A DNA stretch of 64,000 nucleotides from Chloroflexota bacterium (lineage in GTDB: Bacteria; Chloroflexota; Limnocylindria; Limnocylindrales; CSP1-4). Every line of letters begins with the position of its first letter. Position 1 is the stretch's first letter. The notes beneath the pieces are model-generated. The model ran no database searches, was not told the origin of the DNA, and was given only the letters and a program-made list of their open reading frames with translations. Made by a program: the position numbers and the translations under genes. The stretch lies in NCBI GenBank assembly GCA_016191345.1, contig JACPOU010000003.1, positions 1 to 64,000 on the forward strand, written 5' to 3'. Below are positions 1 to 11,608 of this stretch, piece by piece.

Positions 1-1
1 C

Positions 2-682
2 TCACTCCTTGAGGACGTAGCCGGCGCCGCGGACGGTATGGATGAGCCGCGGCTCGCCGTCCCCCTCGAGCTTGCTGCGGAGATACCGGACGTAGACCTC
101 GAGGACGTTCGACTCGCCCTCGAAGTCGTAGGCCCAGACGTGGTCCATGATCACGTCCCGGGTGAGGACCTTGCGCGGGTGGCGCATGAACAGGAGGAGG
201 AGGTTGAACTCGGTCGTCGTGAGCCCGATCGCCCGCCCGCCGCGACGGGCCTCGCGGGCATCGATGTCGAGCTCGAGGTCGACGAAGCGGAGCGTCTCGC
301 CCGACGGCGCAGCCTTGCGCCGCAGGAGGGCATGGACGCGGGCCAGCAGCTCCTCGAAGCTGAACGGCTTCACGAGGTAGTCGTCCGCCCCGGTCTCGAG
401 GCCGGTGACGCGGTCCTTCACCTCGTCGCGGGCGGTCAGCATGAGGATCGCGAGCGCATCGCCGGACGAGCGGAGCCGGCGGGTGACCTCGAGGCCGTCG
501 ATGCCGGGCATCATGACGTCGAGGATGACGAGGGCCGGCAGATGCTCGCGGGCCTTCTCGAGGCCCTCCTCGCCGCTGGCGGCCTCGACCACGCGGTAGC
601 CCTCGTAGGCGAGACCGCGCCGGACGACGGTCCGGATCTTCGCGTCGTCGTCGACGACGAGGATGCGCGTCGGCTCACTCAT
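2..682 (-). CDS. OmpR/PhoB-family response regulator
   Basis: DNA-binding response regulator of a two-component system, 226 aa, complete. The N-terminal receiver domain (about residues 5-118) has the acidic pair DDD near residue 11, the phosphoacceptor Asp in [13 protein letters not shown], the conserved Thr in LTARD and Lys in VKPF. The C-terminal winged helix (about 128-224) ends with the usual VRGAGYVL. It resembles MprA/PhoB-type regulators. The partner histidine kinase is probably outside the window, downstream on the minus strand. A GGAG lies about 10 nt before the ATG. It is divergent from the sugar transporter operon, but nothing shows it controls that operon. Confidence 0.93.
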   Translation of the reverse strand: MSEPTRILVVDDDAKIRTVVRRGLAYEGYRVVEAASGEEGLEKAREHLPALVILDVMMPGIDGLEVTRRLRSSGDALAILMLTARDEVKDRVTGLETGADDYLVKPFSFEELLARVHALLRRKAAPSGETLRFVDLELDIDAREARRGGRAIGLTTTEFNLLLLFMRHPRKVLTRDVIMDHVWAYDFEGESNVLEVYVRYLRSKLEGDGEPRLIHTVRGAGYVLKE

Positions 683-954
683 GCTCGTGGAGCTCCGATC
701 GGTGATCCATGCCCGGCAGCGCCGGCATGCCGGGCGTCATCGTAGCCGCCGGCCGGGCCGGTGACGGCGGCTCCAGGGAGGCGGCGACGCCGACAGGGTC
801 GCTGCGGAACCTGAGGCGACGCTGAGAATCGGCTGAGACGTCAGCTCTCCACGGCCGCATCGCTGCGCTCGTGATCCCGTCGCCTCGCTCGATTCTGGGC
901 GTCGGCGCGCACGCAGGGCACGGACCCCGCTGGTGGAGCGGCAATCCGGTGAGA

Positions 955-984
955 CTGCTGGTTGCGCGAAGGTTGCGCCAGCAG
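955..984. promoter_or_regulatory. inverted repeat with internal 11-bp-phased direct repeats
   Basis: The arms CTGCTGG (955-961) and CCAGCAG (978-984) are perfectly complementary. Between and across them GGTTGCGC occurs twice (960-967 and 971-978), 11 bp apart, one helical turn. It lies about 240 nt upstream of the promoter of the sugar transporter operon. It could be an operator or a weak hairpin; the protein that would bind is unknown. Confidence 0.35.
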
Positions 985-1227
985 ACCACTCCCGTCCACA
1001 TACTGGCGACGAATGGGAGTTCTGCCGGGCCCCAGCCAGGCCTAGGGTGGACGCGCCCGCGCGCGTCCGACGCGGCCCGGCACGCCAGCCAGGTCCCGCC
1101 TGGCGGCGCCGGATTCACGCACGAGCGGGCAGTCCCGTGAGCGCGAGAGGAGGCATGTCCGCCAGGCAGACTGAAGGTCGCTCCCGAAGCTCCGAGCGGC
1201 CGCTGAGACCCCGATCACCAAGGTGGC

Positions 1228-1256
1228 TTGTCCCCTCGATACCCACGGAATACACT
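1228..1256 (+). promoter_or_regulatory. sigma70-like promoter of the sugar ABC operon
   Basis: TTGTCC (1228-1233) and TACACT (1251-1256) are separated by exactly 17 nt. The predicted transcript start near 1263 would leave a 30-nt leader with a strong AAGGAGGAG ribosome site ending 7 nt before the GTG start at 1293. Confidence 0.5.
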
Positions 1257-1292
1257 CCGGCTCCCATTGAAGTGTCAAGGAGGAGAAACAGG

Positions 1293-2267
1293 GTGACAAA
1301 ATCAAGGCATCTCGGGCGCGGAATGGTCGCCCTCGCGGCGGTCGCCATCGTCGCCGCCGCGTGCGGGTCCGGTTCGACCTCGTCGGCGCCGGCCTCCAAG
1401 CCCACGCTGGCCTTCATCGCCCAGATGCAGAACCCGTCCCAGGCCTTCTCCTGGAAGATGTACCAGAAGAACGCCGCGAAGTACGGCTTCAACGTCATCA
1501 ACCTGGACAACAAGGGCGACGTCCAGACCCAGACCGCGGCGATCAACAACGCGGTCGCCCAGAAGGTCGCCGCCATCGCGATCAACCCCGTGGACGAGGC
1601 GGGCTACGTCCCCGCCACGAAGGCGGCCATGGCCGGCGGCGTGGTGGTCTGCCTCAGCATGGTCCCGGCTGCCGCGAGCGCCCTTGACGGGTCCACCTGC
1701 TCCGTGAGCGTGGACGACATCCTGGGTGGCAAGACGGCCGCCGAGGCGATCATCAAGGCCTTCCCGAACGGCGCCACCGGCGTCGAGATCGGCGGCCAGG
1801 CCGGTCACGTCGCCGCGAACAACCGCCACGAGGGCTTCACCCAGGGCATCGCCGGCAAGAACATCACCGTCCTCGACTACAAGAACCCCAGCGCGTGGGA
1901 TACCGCCCAGGCGCAGGCCATCGCCGAGGACATGATCACCAAGTACGGCAACAAGATCCAGTTCATCTTCGTCCACTGGGACAATGGCGCGACCGGCGTC
2001 ATCAACGCCCTGAAGGCCGTCAACCAGGATTGGGCCAACAAGGTCATGATCATCGGCGTCGACGGCAACAAGACCGGCTTCGAGCAGGTCCTGAGCTGGC
2101 CGAACTACATCTCGATCGCCCAGAATGCCGAGACCATCACGTCCAAGGTCATGGAGGAGTCCATGCTCTGGATCAAGAAGGACCCGGCCGCGGTCAAGAC
2201 GAACATCATCCCCTTCGACATCATCACCAAGGACACCATCAAGAACTTCACCGCCCCCGAGTGGTGA
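1293..2267 (+). CDS. sugar ABC transporter substrate-binding lipoprotein
   Basis: Periplasmic-binding-protein type 1 (RbsB/LacI-like) lipoprotein of 324 aa that would capture a sugar outside the membrane and deliver it to the permeases encoded downstream. The start is GTG 1293, chosen because AAGGAGGAG sits 7 nt upstream and the protein then begins with a normal lipoprotein signal peptide: basic residues, a hydrophobic run, and the lipobox AAAC (Cys about residue 25). Longer open reading upstream has no signal. The body has the family pattern of alternating alpha/beta segments (VINLDNKGD, AIAINPVDEAGY, IIGVDGNKTG). The ligand cannot be read from sequence; the neighbouring genes suggest an oligo-uronide or sugar acid. 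Confidence 0.9.
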   Translation: MTKSRHLGRGMVALAAVAIVAAACGSGSTSSAPASKPTLAFIAQMQNPSQAFSWKMYQKNAAKYGFNVINLDNKGDVQTQTAAINNAVAQKVAAIAINPVDEAGYVPATKAAMAGGVVVCLSMVPAAASALDGSTCSVSVDDILGGKTAAEAIIKAFPNGATGVEIGGQAGHVAANNRHEGFTQGIAGKNITVLDYKNPSAWDTAQAQAIAEDMITKYGNKIQFIFVHWDNGATGVINALKAVNQDWANKVMIIGVDGNKTGFEQVLSWPNYISIAQNAETITSKVMEESMLWIKKDPAAVKTNIIPFDIITKDTIKNFTAPEW

Positions 2268-2277
2268 GAGCCTGATC

Positions 2278-2310
2278 GAGAGAGGCCCCATCCACCGGGT
2301 GGGGTCTCTC
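2278..2310 (+). terminator. hairpin between binding protein and ATPase genes
   Basis: GAGAGA...CCCCA (2278-2290) pairs with TGGGG...TCTCTC (2300-2310), with two unpaired Gs in the 5' arm and a 9-nt loop. Only a short T run follows. Such a hairpin could cause partial termination or stabilise the upstream message, so that binding protein outnumbers the membrane subunits. Confidence 0.55.
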
Positions 2311-2393
2311 TGATTTCCCGGACGCACGACTGACTCCGATCAATCCTGCGGCGGGGAAACCAGACCGGTCGCCTGATTCGAAGGGAGACATCG

Positions 2394-3884
2394 ATGGCCG
2401 TGGCGAGTGCCCCCCAGGTCCTGCTCTCCATCAACGATGTGAGCAAGGCCTTTCCTGGCGTCAAGGCACTGGACCACGTGACCCTCGAGGTGCGCCCGGG
2501 CAGGGTGCACGGCATCGTCGGTGAGAACGGGGCCGGCAAGTCCACGCTCATGAAGATCCTGTCAGGGGTCTACGAGAAGGACAGCGGCGAGATCGTCTTC
2601 GAAGGCAATGTGATCGACAAGGTCACGCCCGTCCAGTCCATGAAGATGGGGCTGAGCATCATCTACCAGGAGCTGAACCTGGTGAACACGATGACCGTCG
2701 GAGAGAACATCTTCCTCGGCCGGTTCAGCGAATCGGGCGGCCGGGCCGGCGTGCATGCCAAGGCCCGGGCCCTCCTCGACAGCATCGGATCCAAGGTGAA
2801 CACCCACCGGCAGGTGTCCGAGCTGAGCGTCTCCGACAAGCAGATGGTGGAGATCGCCAAGGCCCTTTCCTTCGACTCGAAGCTCATCATCATGGACGAG
2901 CCGAGCAGCAGCCTCACCGCGGATGAGATGACGAAGCTCATCCAGATCATCCACGACCTCAAGAACAAGGGCATCGCGATCATCTACATCTCGCACAAGC
3001 TGGATGAGATCTTCGGGTTCTGCGACGTCGTGACGGTCATGCGAGACGGTCACGTGATCGCCACCCGCGATGTGAGCTCGATCACCCGGAACGAGATGAT
3101 CGCGATGATGGTCGGTCGGACCATCGAGAACGAGTTCCCGCCCCGGCCGGAGGCCGCGGGCGAGACGATCCTCGAGATCAGGAGCATCAAGACGCGGAAG
3201 CTGCGCGACGTCAAGCTCACTCTCAGGAAGGGCGAGATCCTGGGGCTGGTGGGCCTGGTGGGCTCGGGCCGGACGGAGCTCGTGCGGGCCCTCTTCGGCG
3301 CCGACAAGGTCGCTGCCAAGAGCATCTATCTCGATGGCAGGCCCGTCAACATCAACAGCCCGATCGACGCCATCAAGCTCGGACTGGCGATGGTGCCCGA
3401 GGACCGGAAACTCCAGGGTCTGCTGCTCGGGTTCTCCGTCGAGCAGAACATCTCGCTGGCCGTCCTGGCCCGCCTGACCGAGTACGGCTTCATCAAGGAC
3501 AAGGAGGAGGCCGCCGTCTGCGAGCGGCAGATCAAGGCGCTCAACGTCAAGACGCCATCCGGAAAGACGAAGATCCGGACGCTGTCGGGCGGCAACCAGC
3601 AGAAGGCGATCCTGGGCAGATGGCTGGAGATGAGCCCGAGGGTCCTCGTCCTGGATGAGCCGACCAAGGGCATCGACGTCGGCGCCAAGTACGAGATCTA
3701 CCTCCTGATGAAGAAGATCGTGGAAGGCGGCGGTTCGATCATCCTGATCTCATCGGAACTTCCGGAGGTCCTGCACATGAGCAACCGCGTCAACACGATC
3801 TGCGACGGCCGGATCAACGGCGAGTTCGACCCGAGCACGGCATCGGCCGACGAGATCATGGCCAAGGCGTTCGAATTCGCATGA
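2394..3884 (+). CDS. sugar ABC transporter ATPase (RbsA/MglA type)
   Basis: Cytoplasmic double-ATPase subunit of a CUT2-type sugar importer, 496 aa, the usual length. The first nucleotide-binding domain has Walker A GENGAGKST (about residues 43-51), a signature region ELSVSDKQM and Walker B LIIMDEPSSSL. The second has the degenerate Walker A GLVGSGRT typical of RbsA, the signature LSGGNQQK and Walker B VLVLDEPTKGIDVGAK. AAGGGAGA precedes the ATG. Its last codons overlap the first permease gene by 4 nt, so the two are probably translationally coupled. Confidence 0.96.
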   Translation: MAVASAPQVLLSINDVSKAFPGVKALDHVTLEVRPGRVHGIVGENGAGKSTLMKILSGVYEKDSGEIVFEGNVIDKVTPVQSMKMGLSIIYQELNLVNTMTVGENIFLGRFSESGGRAGVHAKARALLDSIGSKVNTHRQVSELSVSDKQMVEIAKALSFDSKLIIMDEPSSSLTADEMTKLIQIIHDLKNKGIAIIYISHKLDEIFGFCDVVTVMRDGHVIATRDVSSITRNEMIAMMVGRTIENEFPPRPEAAGETILEIRSIKTRKLRDVKLTLRKGEILGLVGLVGSGRTELVRALFGADKVAAKSIYLDGRPVNINSPIDAIKLGLAMVPEDRKLQGLLLGFSVEQNISLAVLARLTEYGFIKDKEEAAVCERQIKALNVKTPSGKTKIRTLSGGNQQKAILGRWLEMSPRVLVLDEPTKGIDVGAKYEIYLLMKKIVEGGGSIILISSELPEVLHMSNRVNTICDGRINGEFDPSTASADEIMAKAFEFA

Positions 3885-4885
3885 GCGCCGCGACGCAGCC
3901 GCTGGGTGGTCGGGTGACCACGCAGACGATCATCAACGCCATCAAGAACAACCCCATCGTCGTCGCGATCGCCCTGCTGGTGATCGTGACCTCGTTCGTC
4001 GAACCGAAATTCCTGACCGGCGACAACTTCGACAACATCGTCCGGCAGTTCGGGACCCTCATCTTCGCCGCCCTCGGGATGACCTTCGTCATCATGGCCG
4101 GGTTCATCGACCTCTCCATCGGCGGCATCATCTCGCTCGTGGCCGTGGTGACGGTCACCCTGATCGACCCGATCGGACAGGGTCCCGCCATCCTGGTCGG
4201 TGTCGCGGTCGGCCTGGGCTGCGGGCTCCTCAACGGCGCCCTCATCCTCACGAGCGGGGCCCTGACCCAGGCGGAGGCGCTGTTCATCACCTACGGCATG
4301 AGCCTGGTGTATGGCGCCGTGGCCCTGATGTACGTGCAGGGCGTGACGCAGTTCCTGACCTACTCGAAGACGGACACGTCACTCTTCGATGCGATCAACT
4401 CGGGCGGGGTCGGGATCCTGTCCGTGTCCGCGATCATGTTCCTGATCAGCCTGGCAATCCTCTACGTCATCCAGCGGCGCACCTACATCGGACGAGCCGT
4501 CGTGCTGACCGGCGGCAACAAGATCGCGGCCCGCCTCGCCGGGATTCCGATCAGCCGATCGATCGTGCTGATCTACGCGATCTCAGGGATGCTGTCCGCG
4601 ATCGGGGCGGTCGTCCTGGTGTCGCGGGTCACCCTCGCCGATCCCACGATGGGCACGCCCTACATGACGCAGGCCATCCTCGCGGTCGTGGTCGGCGGGA
4701 CGGCGTTGATCGGCGGGCGGGGCAGCGTCATCTGGACGGTCGTCGGGACGCTGCTGCTGATCCTGCTGAACAACTCCCTGAATCTCCTGGGCGTGTCGTC
4801 CTACGTGCAGTTCATGCTCCGGGGCGTGATCCTGATCCTGGCGATCTGGCTGGACACCGCGAAGCAGGCCTCGGTGGGCAGATAG
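3881..4885 (+). CDS. sugar ABC transporter permease (RbsC type), first subunit
   Basis: Integral membrane permease of 334 aa in the BPD_transp_2 (RbsC/XylH) family. It shows about 9-10 hydrophobic segments and the family motif GFIDLSIGGIISL near residue 72. It also has VVVGGTALIGGRGSV in the C-terminal third, a region thought to contact the ATPase. The start codon overlaps the ATPase stop (ATGA). With the permease that follows it would form a heterodimeric channel. Confidence 0.95.
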   Translation: MSAATQPLGGRVTTQTIINAIKNNPIVVAIALLVIVTSFVEPKFLTGDNFDNIVRQFGTLIFAALGMTFVIMAGFIDLSIGGIISLVAVVTVTLIDPIGQGPAILVGVAVGLGCGLLNGALILTSGALTQAEALFITYGMSLVYGAVALMYVQGVTQFLTYSKTDTSLFDAINSGGVGILSVSAIMFLISLAILYVIQRRTYIGRAVVLTGGNKIAARLAGIPISRSIVLIYAISGMLSAIGAVVLVSRVTLADPTMGTPYMTQAILAVVVGGTALIGGRGSVIWTVVGTLLLILLNNSLNLLGVSSYVQFMLRGVILILAIWLDTAKQASVGR

Positions 4886-4887
4886 CC

Positions 4888-5880
4888 ATGAATACGAGAA
4901 TCCTCGATTCCGCAAAGGCGATCCTCTCGCTCCAGAAGGCGTTCCTGGCGATCATCCTGGTCGTGCTCGCGATGGCCCTGTTCAACCTGATCCCGAGCAC
5001 GAGAACGGAGTTCTTCAGCCAGCTCAACCTGGTCGACCTCCTGAAGTCGAACTCCATCTTCATGATCCTGGCGATGGGCGAGACGGTCGTCCTGATCGCG
5101 GGTGGCGTCGACCTCTCGATCGGCGGCATGATGGCGCTCTCGGGTGTCGTCGTGATCCTGCTGATCAACGCCGGCGTGCCCATCCCCGTCGCCATCGCCC
5201 TGTGCCTCCTGCTGGGCCTCGCGATCGGCGCCATCAACGCGTTCATCTCGGTCTACCAGCGAGCGGAGCCGTTCATCATCACCCTCGGAATGGGGATCGC
5301 GCTGACGGGGATCGGCCAGCAGCTGACGAACGCCTATCCCGTCACGAGCACCAACCCGGACTTCCAGAACATCGCCAACCTCCAGGTTCTCGGGCCGATC
5401 CCGATCCTGGTCGTGGTGATGCTCGTCGTGCTGGCCGGCGTGCACTGGACGCTGCGGAGCACGTCCTTCGGCCGGAACGTGTACGCCGTCGGCGGCGACT
5501 ACGAGGTCGCGAAGTACTCGGGCATCAATGTCCTGCGGACCAAGGCATCCACCTACCTCATCAGTTCCGTGACGGCGGCCCTGGGCGGCGTGATGCTCGC
5601 ATCGCAACTCAATTCGGCCAGCTCGATCGCCGGCGACAACACGGCCCTCTACGTCGTGGTCGCCGTGGTCGTCGGCGGCACATCGGTCGCCGGCGGCATC
5701 GGCGGGGCCATCAAGTCGGCAACCGGCCTGGTCCTCCTCGGCATCCTGACCAACGCCTTCAACATGCTCCGGATCGACTCGCTGGTCTCCTACCTGCCGA
5801 CGGCCCTCCTGGGCATCATCATCGTCTCCATCCTCTGGCTCGACAGCTACGGACGGAAGCGACGCCGCGAAGCAGTGTAG
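4888..5880 (+). CDS. sugar ABC transporter permease (RbsC type), second subunit
   Basis: Second RbsC-family permease, 330 aa, starting 2 nt after the first permease ends. It has the same landmarks: GGVDLSIGGMMALSG near residue 71 and VVVGGTSVAGGIGG in the C-terminal third. The two permeases are clearly diverged paralogues, so the transporter probably has a heterodimeric membrane part rather than the homodimer of the ribose system. Confidence 0.95.
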   Translation: MNTRILDSAKAILSLQKAFLAIILVVLAMALFNLIPSTRTEFFSQLNLVDLLKSNSIFMILAMGETVVLIAGGVDLSIGGMMALSGVVVILLINAGVPIPVAIALCLLLGLAIGAINAFISVYQRAEPFIITLGMGIALTGIGQQLTNAYPVTSTNPDFQNIANLQVLGPIPILVVVMLVVLAGVHWTLRSTSFGRNVYAVGGDYEVAKYSGINVLRTKASTYLISSVTAALGGVMLASQLNSASSIAGDNTALYVVVAVVVGGTSVAGGIGGAIKSATGLVLLGILTNAFNMLRIDSLVSYLPTALLGIIIVSILWLDSYGRKRRREAV

Positions 5881-6063
5881 TCGGCGAGGGGACACGACCG
5901 GTCAGTTTCGTCCACCGTTCGGAAACACGAGGGGGTTCTCCGCGAGCGCCTGTCCACCTACGGTGAACATCACTGAGTGCCACTCCGCCGGCTCAGCGCG
6001 TGCGCCAGACCCACGATCGGGCGCCGGGTTCAGCTGACACGACCGCCCGGAGACTTCGCAAGC

Positions 6064-7106
6064 GTGACCACACCCGCCGGCCCCCGCGTCGTCACCTTCG
6101 GGGAGATCATGCTGCGCCTGGCGGCGCCCGAGGGGACGCGCCTGGCGGGGACCCAGCACTTCGACGCAACCTATGGCGGAGGCGAGGCCAACGTCGCGGC
6201 GTCCCTTGCCGGCTATGGACTGCCGGCTGCCTTCGTCTCCCGCGTGCCCGCGAACGACCTCGGGGAATCCGCCGTGCGCTTCCTGCGCGGCCTCGGTGTG
6301 GACACGTCGGGCGTCGGCACCGCGGCGGGCCGCCTGGGGATCTACTTCCTGGAGCCCGGCGCGTCGCAGCGCGCCAGCCGCGTGATCTACGACCGCTCCG
6401 ATTCCTGCATGGCGACCGCGACCGCCGGCAGCTTCGACTGGGAGCGCCTCCTCGACGGCGCCGCCTGGTTCCATACGACCGGCATCACCCCGGCGCTCTC
6501 GGCGGCCGCGGCCGGTGCCGCCCTCGCCGGCGTCCGCGCCGCGCGCGCCGCGGGGGCGACCGTCTCGGTGGACCTCAACTACCGGGCCAAGCTGTGGGGA
6601 TGGGGCGGGTCGGCCGCCGAGGTCATGGCCGGAATCGTGGCCGAGGCAGACGTCCTGATCGGCAACGAGGAGGACGCCGACAAGGTCTTCGGGATCCGCG
6701 CGCCGGGCAGCTCGGTCACGGATGGGAGGGTGGACCCGGCCGGCTACGCGTCCGTGGCGGCGACCCTGAGCGAGCGCTTTCCGCGGCTCCGCACGATCGC
6801 CTTCACGCAGCGGGGATCGATCTCGGCGTCGGAGAACACCTGGTCCGGCGTGCTCTGGACGCGGGACGGCTTCCACGTCGCCCGCTCGTACCGGATCGCG
6901 CCGATCGTCGACCGGGTGGGGGCCGGCGATTCGTTCGCGGCCGGCCTCATCTACGCCCTCCTCGACGGGCGTGCGCCGGGCGCGGCCCTCGAGTTCGCGG
7001 TCGCGGCGAGCTGCCTCAAGCACACGATCCGGGGCGATGTGAACCAGGTGAGCGTGGCCGAAGTCGATGCCCTGGCCGGCGGATCCGGATCGGGACGGGT
7101 GGAGCG

Positions 7107-7110
<4 letters not shown>
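6064..7110 (+). CDS. kdgK: PfkB-family sugar kinase, likely 2-keto-3-deoxygluconate kinase
   Basis: Ribokinase-fold kinase, probably converting 2-keto-3-deoxygluconate (KDG) to KDPG with ATP. The start GTG 6064 is preferred because GGAG lies 11 nt upstream and the family core (VVTFGEIMLRL) follows at once; an ATG at 5977 would add 29 residues without family character. It has the PfkB signature GGGEANVAASLA near residue 40 and the C-terminal GAGDSFAAG with catalytic Asp289. Its stop overlaps the start of a KDPG aldolase gene, which strongly supports KDG as substrate; related PfkB kinases for fructose or tagatose remain possible. Confidence 0.88.
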
Positions 7111-9232
<2,122 letters not shown>

Positions 9233-9236
<4 letters not shown>

Positions 9237-10825
9237 GCCGGCTCGTCCCGGTCCTCTCGGCCGCCGAGGCCGTGGAGCTCGTGCGATCCGGCGCGACCGT
9301 GTCGGTCAGCTCGTCGAGCGGACTCGGCTGCCCGGACGCGGTGCTCGCGGCACTCGGGGCGCGTTTCGCCGCGGGCGGCGGCGGCGGCGACCTGACGCTG
9401 CTCCATCCGATCGCGGCCGGCGACATGTACGGGATCGACGGGATCGACCACCTCACGAGGCCGGGACAGATCAGGCGGGTGATCGCCGGCTCCTATCCCA
9501 GCGGCCCGTCGTCGGCCACGCCACCGAAGATCGTGACGCTGATCGAGGACGGGGCGATCGAGGCCTACAACATTCCCTCCGGCCTGATGTTCCAGATGCA
9601 TCGAGCCGCCGCGGTCGGCCAGCCCGGCGTCCTGACCGACGTCGGCAAGGACACCTTCATGGACCCGCGAAGACAGGGCGGGCGCATGAATGCACGGACG
9701 ACCGAGGAGATCGTCGAGGTGGTCGACTTCGACGGCCGCGAATGGCTCTACCTTCGGTCCATCCCGGTCGACGTCGCGATCATCCGCGCCACCACCGCGG
9801 ACGAGTTCGGCAACCTCTCGTCGGAGGACGAGGGCGCGCCGCTCGGGGTTTTGGACCAGGCCCTCGCCGCCCACAACAACGGCGGCGTGGTCATCGCCCA
9901 GGTCAAGCGGCTCGCCCGGGGCCGGACGCTGCCGGCCCAGTCCGTGCGCGTGCCGGGAATCGTGGTCGATGCCATCGTCGTCGCGCCGGACCAGCTCCAG
10001 ACGACCCAGACCGTCCTGCTGCCCGAGGCGGCCGGCCACTACCGGGCCCCCCTCTCGCAGCTCGAGCTCGCTCCCTGGGGACCCGAGAAGGTCGTCGCCC
10101 GGCGGGCCAGCGTGGAGCTCCGCGACGGGGAGGCCGTCAACCTGGGGTTCGGCATCTCGGCCCTGGTGCCCCGCATCCTCCTCGAGGAGGGCCTGGACGG
10201 CGCCGTCACGTGGGTCATCGAGCAGGGCGCCGTCGGCGGCGTGCCGTTCCTCGGCTTCCAGTTCGGCTGCGCCCAGAATCCCGACGCGCTGCTCCCCTCC
10301 CCCGACCAGTTCACGTACCTCCAGGGCGGCGGCTTCGACCGTGCGCTCCTGTCGTTCCTCGAGGTCGACGCCGACGGCAACGTGAACGTGTCCCGCCTCA
10401 ACGCCAAGCCGCACGTGACCGCCGGCGTCGGCGGCTTCGTGGACATCACGGCCCGCGCGAAGCGAATCGTGTTCTCGGGCTTCTTCACGGCCGGCGCCCA
10501 GCTTGCGATCGAGGACGGCCACGTCGTCATCGTCAAGGAGGGAAAGCACCAGCGGTTCGTGCCGGAGGTCCAGCACGTGACCTTCAGCGGCCGCCGGGCT
10601 CGCGAGCTGGGCCAGGACGTCGTGTTCGTCACCGAGCGCTGCGTGATCCGGCTGCTGCGGGACGGGCTCACGGTGACCGAGATCGCCCCCGGCATCAGCG
10701 TCACCCGCGACATCGTCGGGCAGACCTCCCTGGATCTCCGGATCAGCCCCGACCTCCGCCAGATGGATGCCCGCCTCTTCCGGCCCGAACCCATGGGCCT
10801 GCGGCTCCGGGAGCGTCCGGCATGA
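9233..10825 (+). CDS. acyl-CoA:carboxylate CoA-transferase (fused alpha-beta, YdiF-like)
   Basis: Class I CoA-transferase of 530 aa with both halves on one chain, moving CoA between acyl-CoA and a carboxylate through a glutamyl-CoA intermediate. The N-terminal half begins with AVELVRSGATVSVSSSSGLG. The C-terminal half contains the catalytic Glu330 in WVIEQGAVGG. The start GTG 9233 overlaps the preceding TGA, so translation is probably coupled. In a KDG/KDPG locus this is unexpected; with the next gene it may activate a carboxylic acid product of the pathway. Confidence 0.92.
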
Positions 10826-11604
10826 GCGAGGCGGCGGCGGACCAACAGATCGAGGTCTCGGTGGCGGGTCCCGTCGCCACCATCACGCTGAACCGGCCGG
10901 AGAAGCTCAACGCCCTGACGCTCCGGATGCTGGCCGATCTCGATGCCGCATTCGCGGCGATCGACGCCGACGCCGCCGTGCGGGTGGTGGTCATCACCGG
11001 CGCCGGAGCGAAGGCATTCTCGGCAGGCGCCGACGTCGTGGCCTGGTCTGCCCTCTCGCCGCTCGAGATGTGGCGAACCTGGACCCGGACGGGCCAGCGG
11101 GTCCTCGATCGGCTCGAATCCCTCCGCCAGCCGACGATCGCCGCGCTCAACGGCGTCGCCTTCGGTGGCGGCCTCGAGCTCGCCCTCGCGTGCGACCTTC
11201 GGATCGCCGCCGACCACGTGAAGGTCGGCGCCCCGGAGGTCGGGATCGGGACCGTGCCGGGCTGGGGCATGACGACCCGCCTCGCGGCCGTCGTCGGGCC
11301 GGCCCGCGCCAAGCAGCTGATCCTGACGGGCACCCCGATCGATGCCGCCCAGGCCGTCGCCTGGGGACTGGTCTCCGAGGTGCTCCCGGCGGCCGGGCTG
11401 GCGGCCCGTGCCGGCGAGCTCGCGGCGCGCATCTCGGACATGGCGCCGGTTGCCGTCCAGGTGGCCAAGCAGCTGATCGATGCCAATCGCCCGCGGACAT
11501 CGCTCGAGCCGCTGGGTGGCGGGCTGACTGCCTTCAGCGATGACGCGGCAGAGGGCCAGGCGGCATTCCGCGAACGCCGAGCGCCCGAATTCGGAGGGTC
11601 CTGA
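10822..11604 (+). CDS. enoyl-CoA hydratase/isomerase family protein
   Basis: Crotonase-fold protein of 260 aa. The oxyanion-hole segment AGAKAFSAGADV is present. Both glutamates needed for hydration are there and 20 residues apart (Glu119 in GGGLELA, Glu139 in GAPEVGIG), matching Glu144/Glu164 of rat enoyl-CoA hydratase. ATG 10822 overlaps the CoA-transferase stop. The pair could act on an alpha,beta-unsaturated acyl-CoA made from the imported compound; the true substrate is not determined. Confidence 0.92.
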   Translation: MSEAAADQQIEVSVAGPVATITLNRPEKLNALTLRMLADLDAAFAAIDADAAVRVVVITGAGAKAFSAGADVVAWSALSPLEMWRTWTRTGQRVLDRLESLRQPTIAALNGVAFGGGLELALACDLRIAADHVKVGAPEVGIGTVPGWGMTTRLAAVVGPARAKQLILTGTPIDAAQAVAWGLVSEVLPAAGLAARAGELAARISDMAPVAVQVAKQLIDANRPRTSLEPLGGGLTAFSDDAAEGQAAFRERRAPEFGGS

Positions 11605-11608
11605 AGCC

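Larger units (their letters stand above)
683..1292. other. intergenic region between divergent operons
   Basis: About 610 nt without a convincing gene; the open frames here have arginine/proline-rich shadow composition and no start signals. It contains an inverted repeat with internal direct repeats (955-984) and a sigma70-like promoter (1228-1256) for the transporter operon. Confidence 0.6.

Noticed and set aside
5909-5968. Repeated TCCACC(N)CGG-type segments between permease and KDG kinase
   Set aside because: The two copies are short and imperfect, without symmetry; too weak to call a site.
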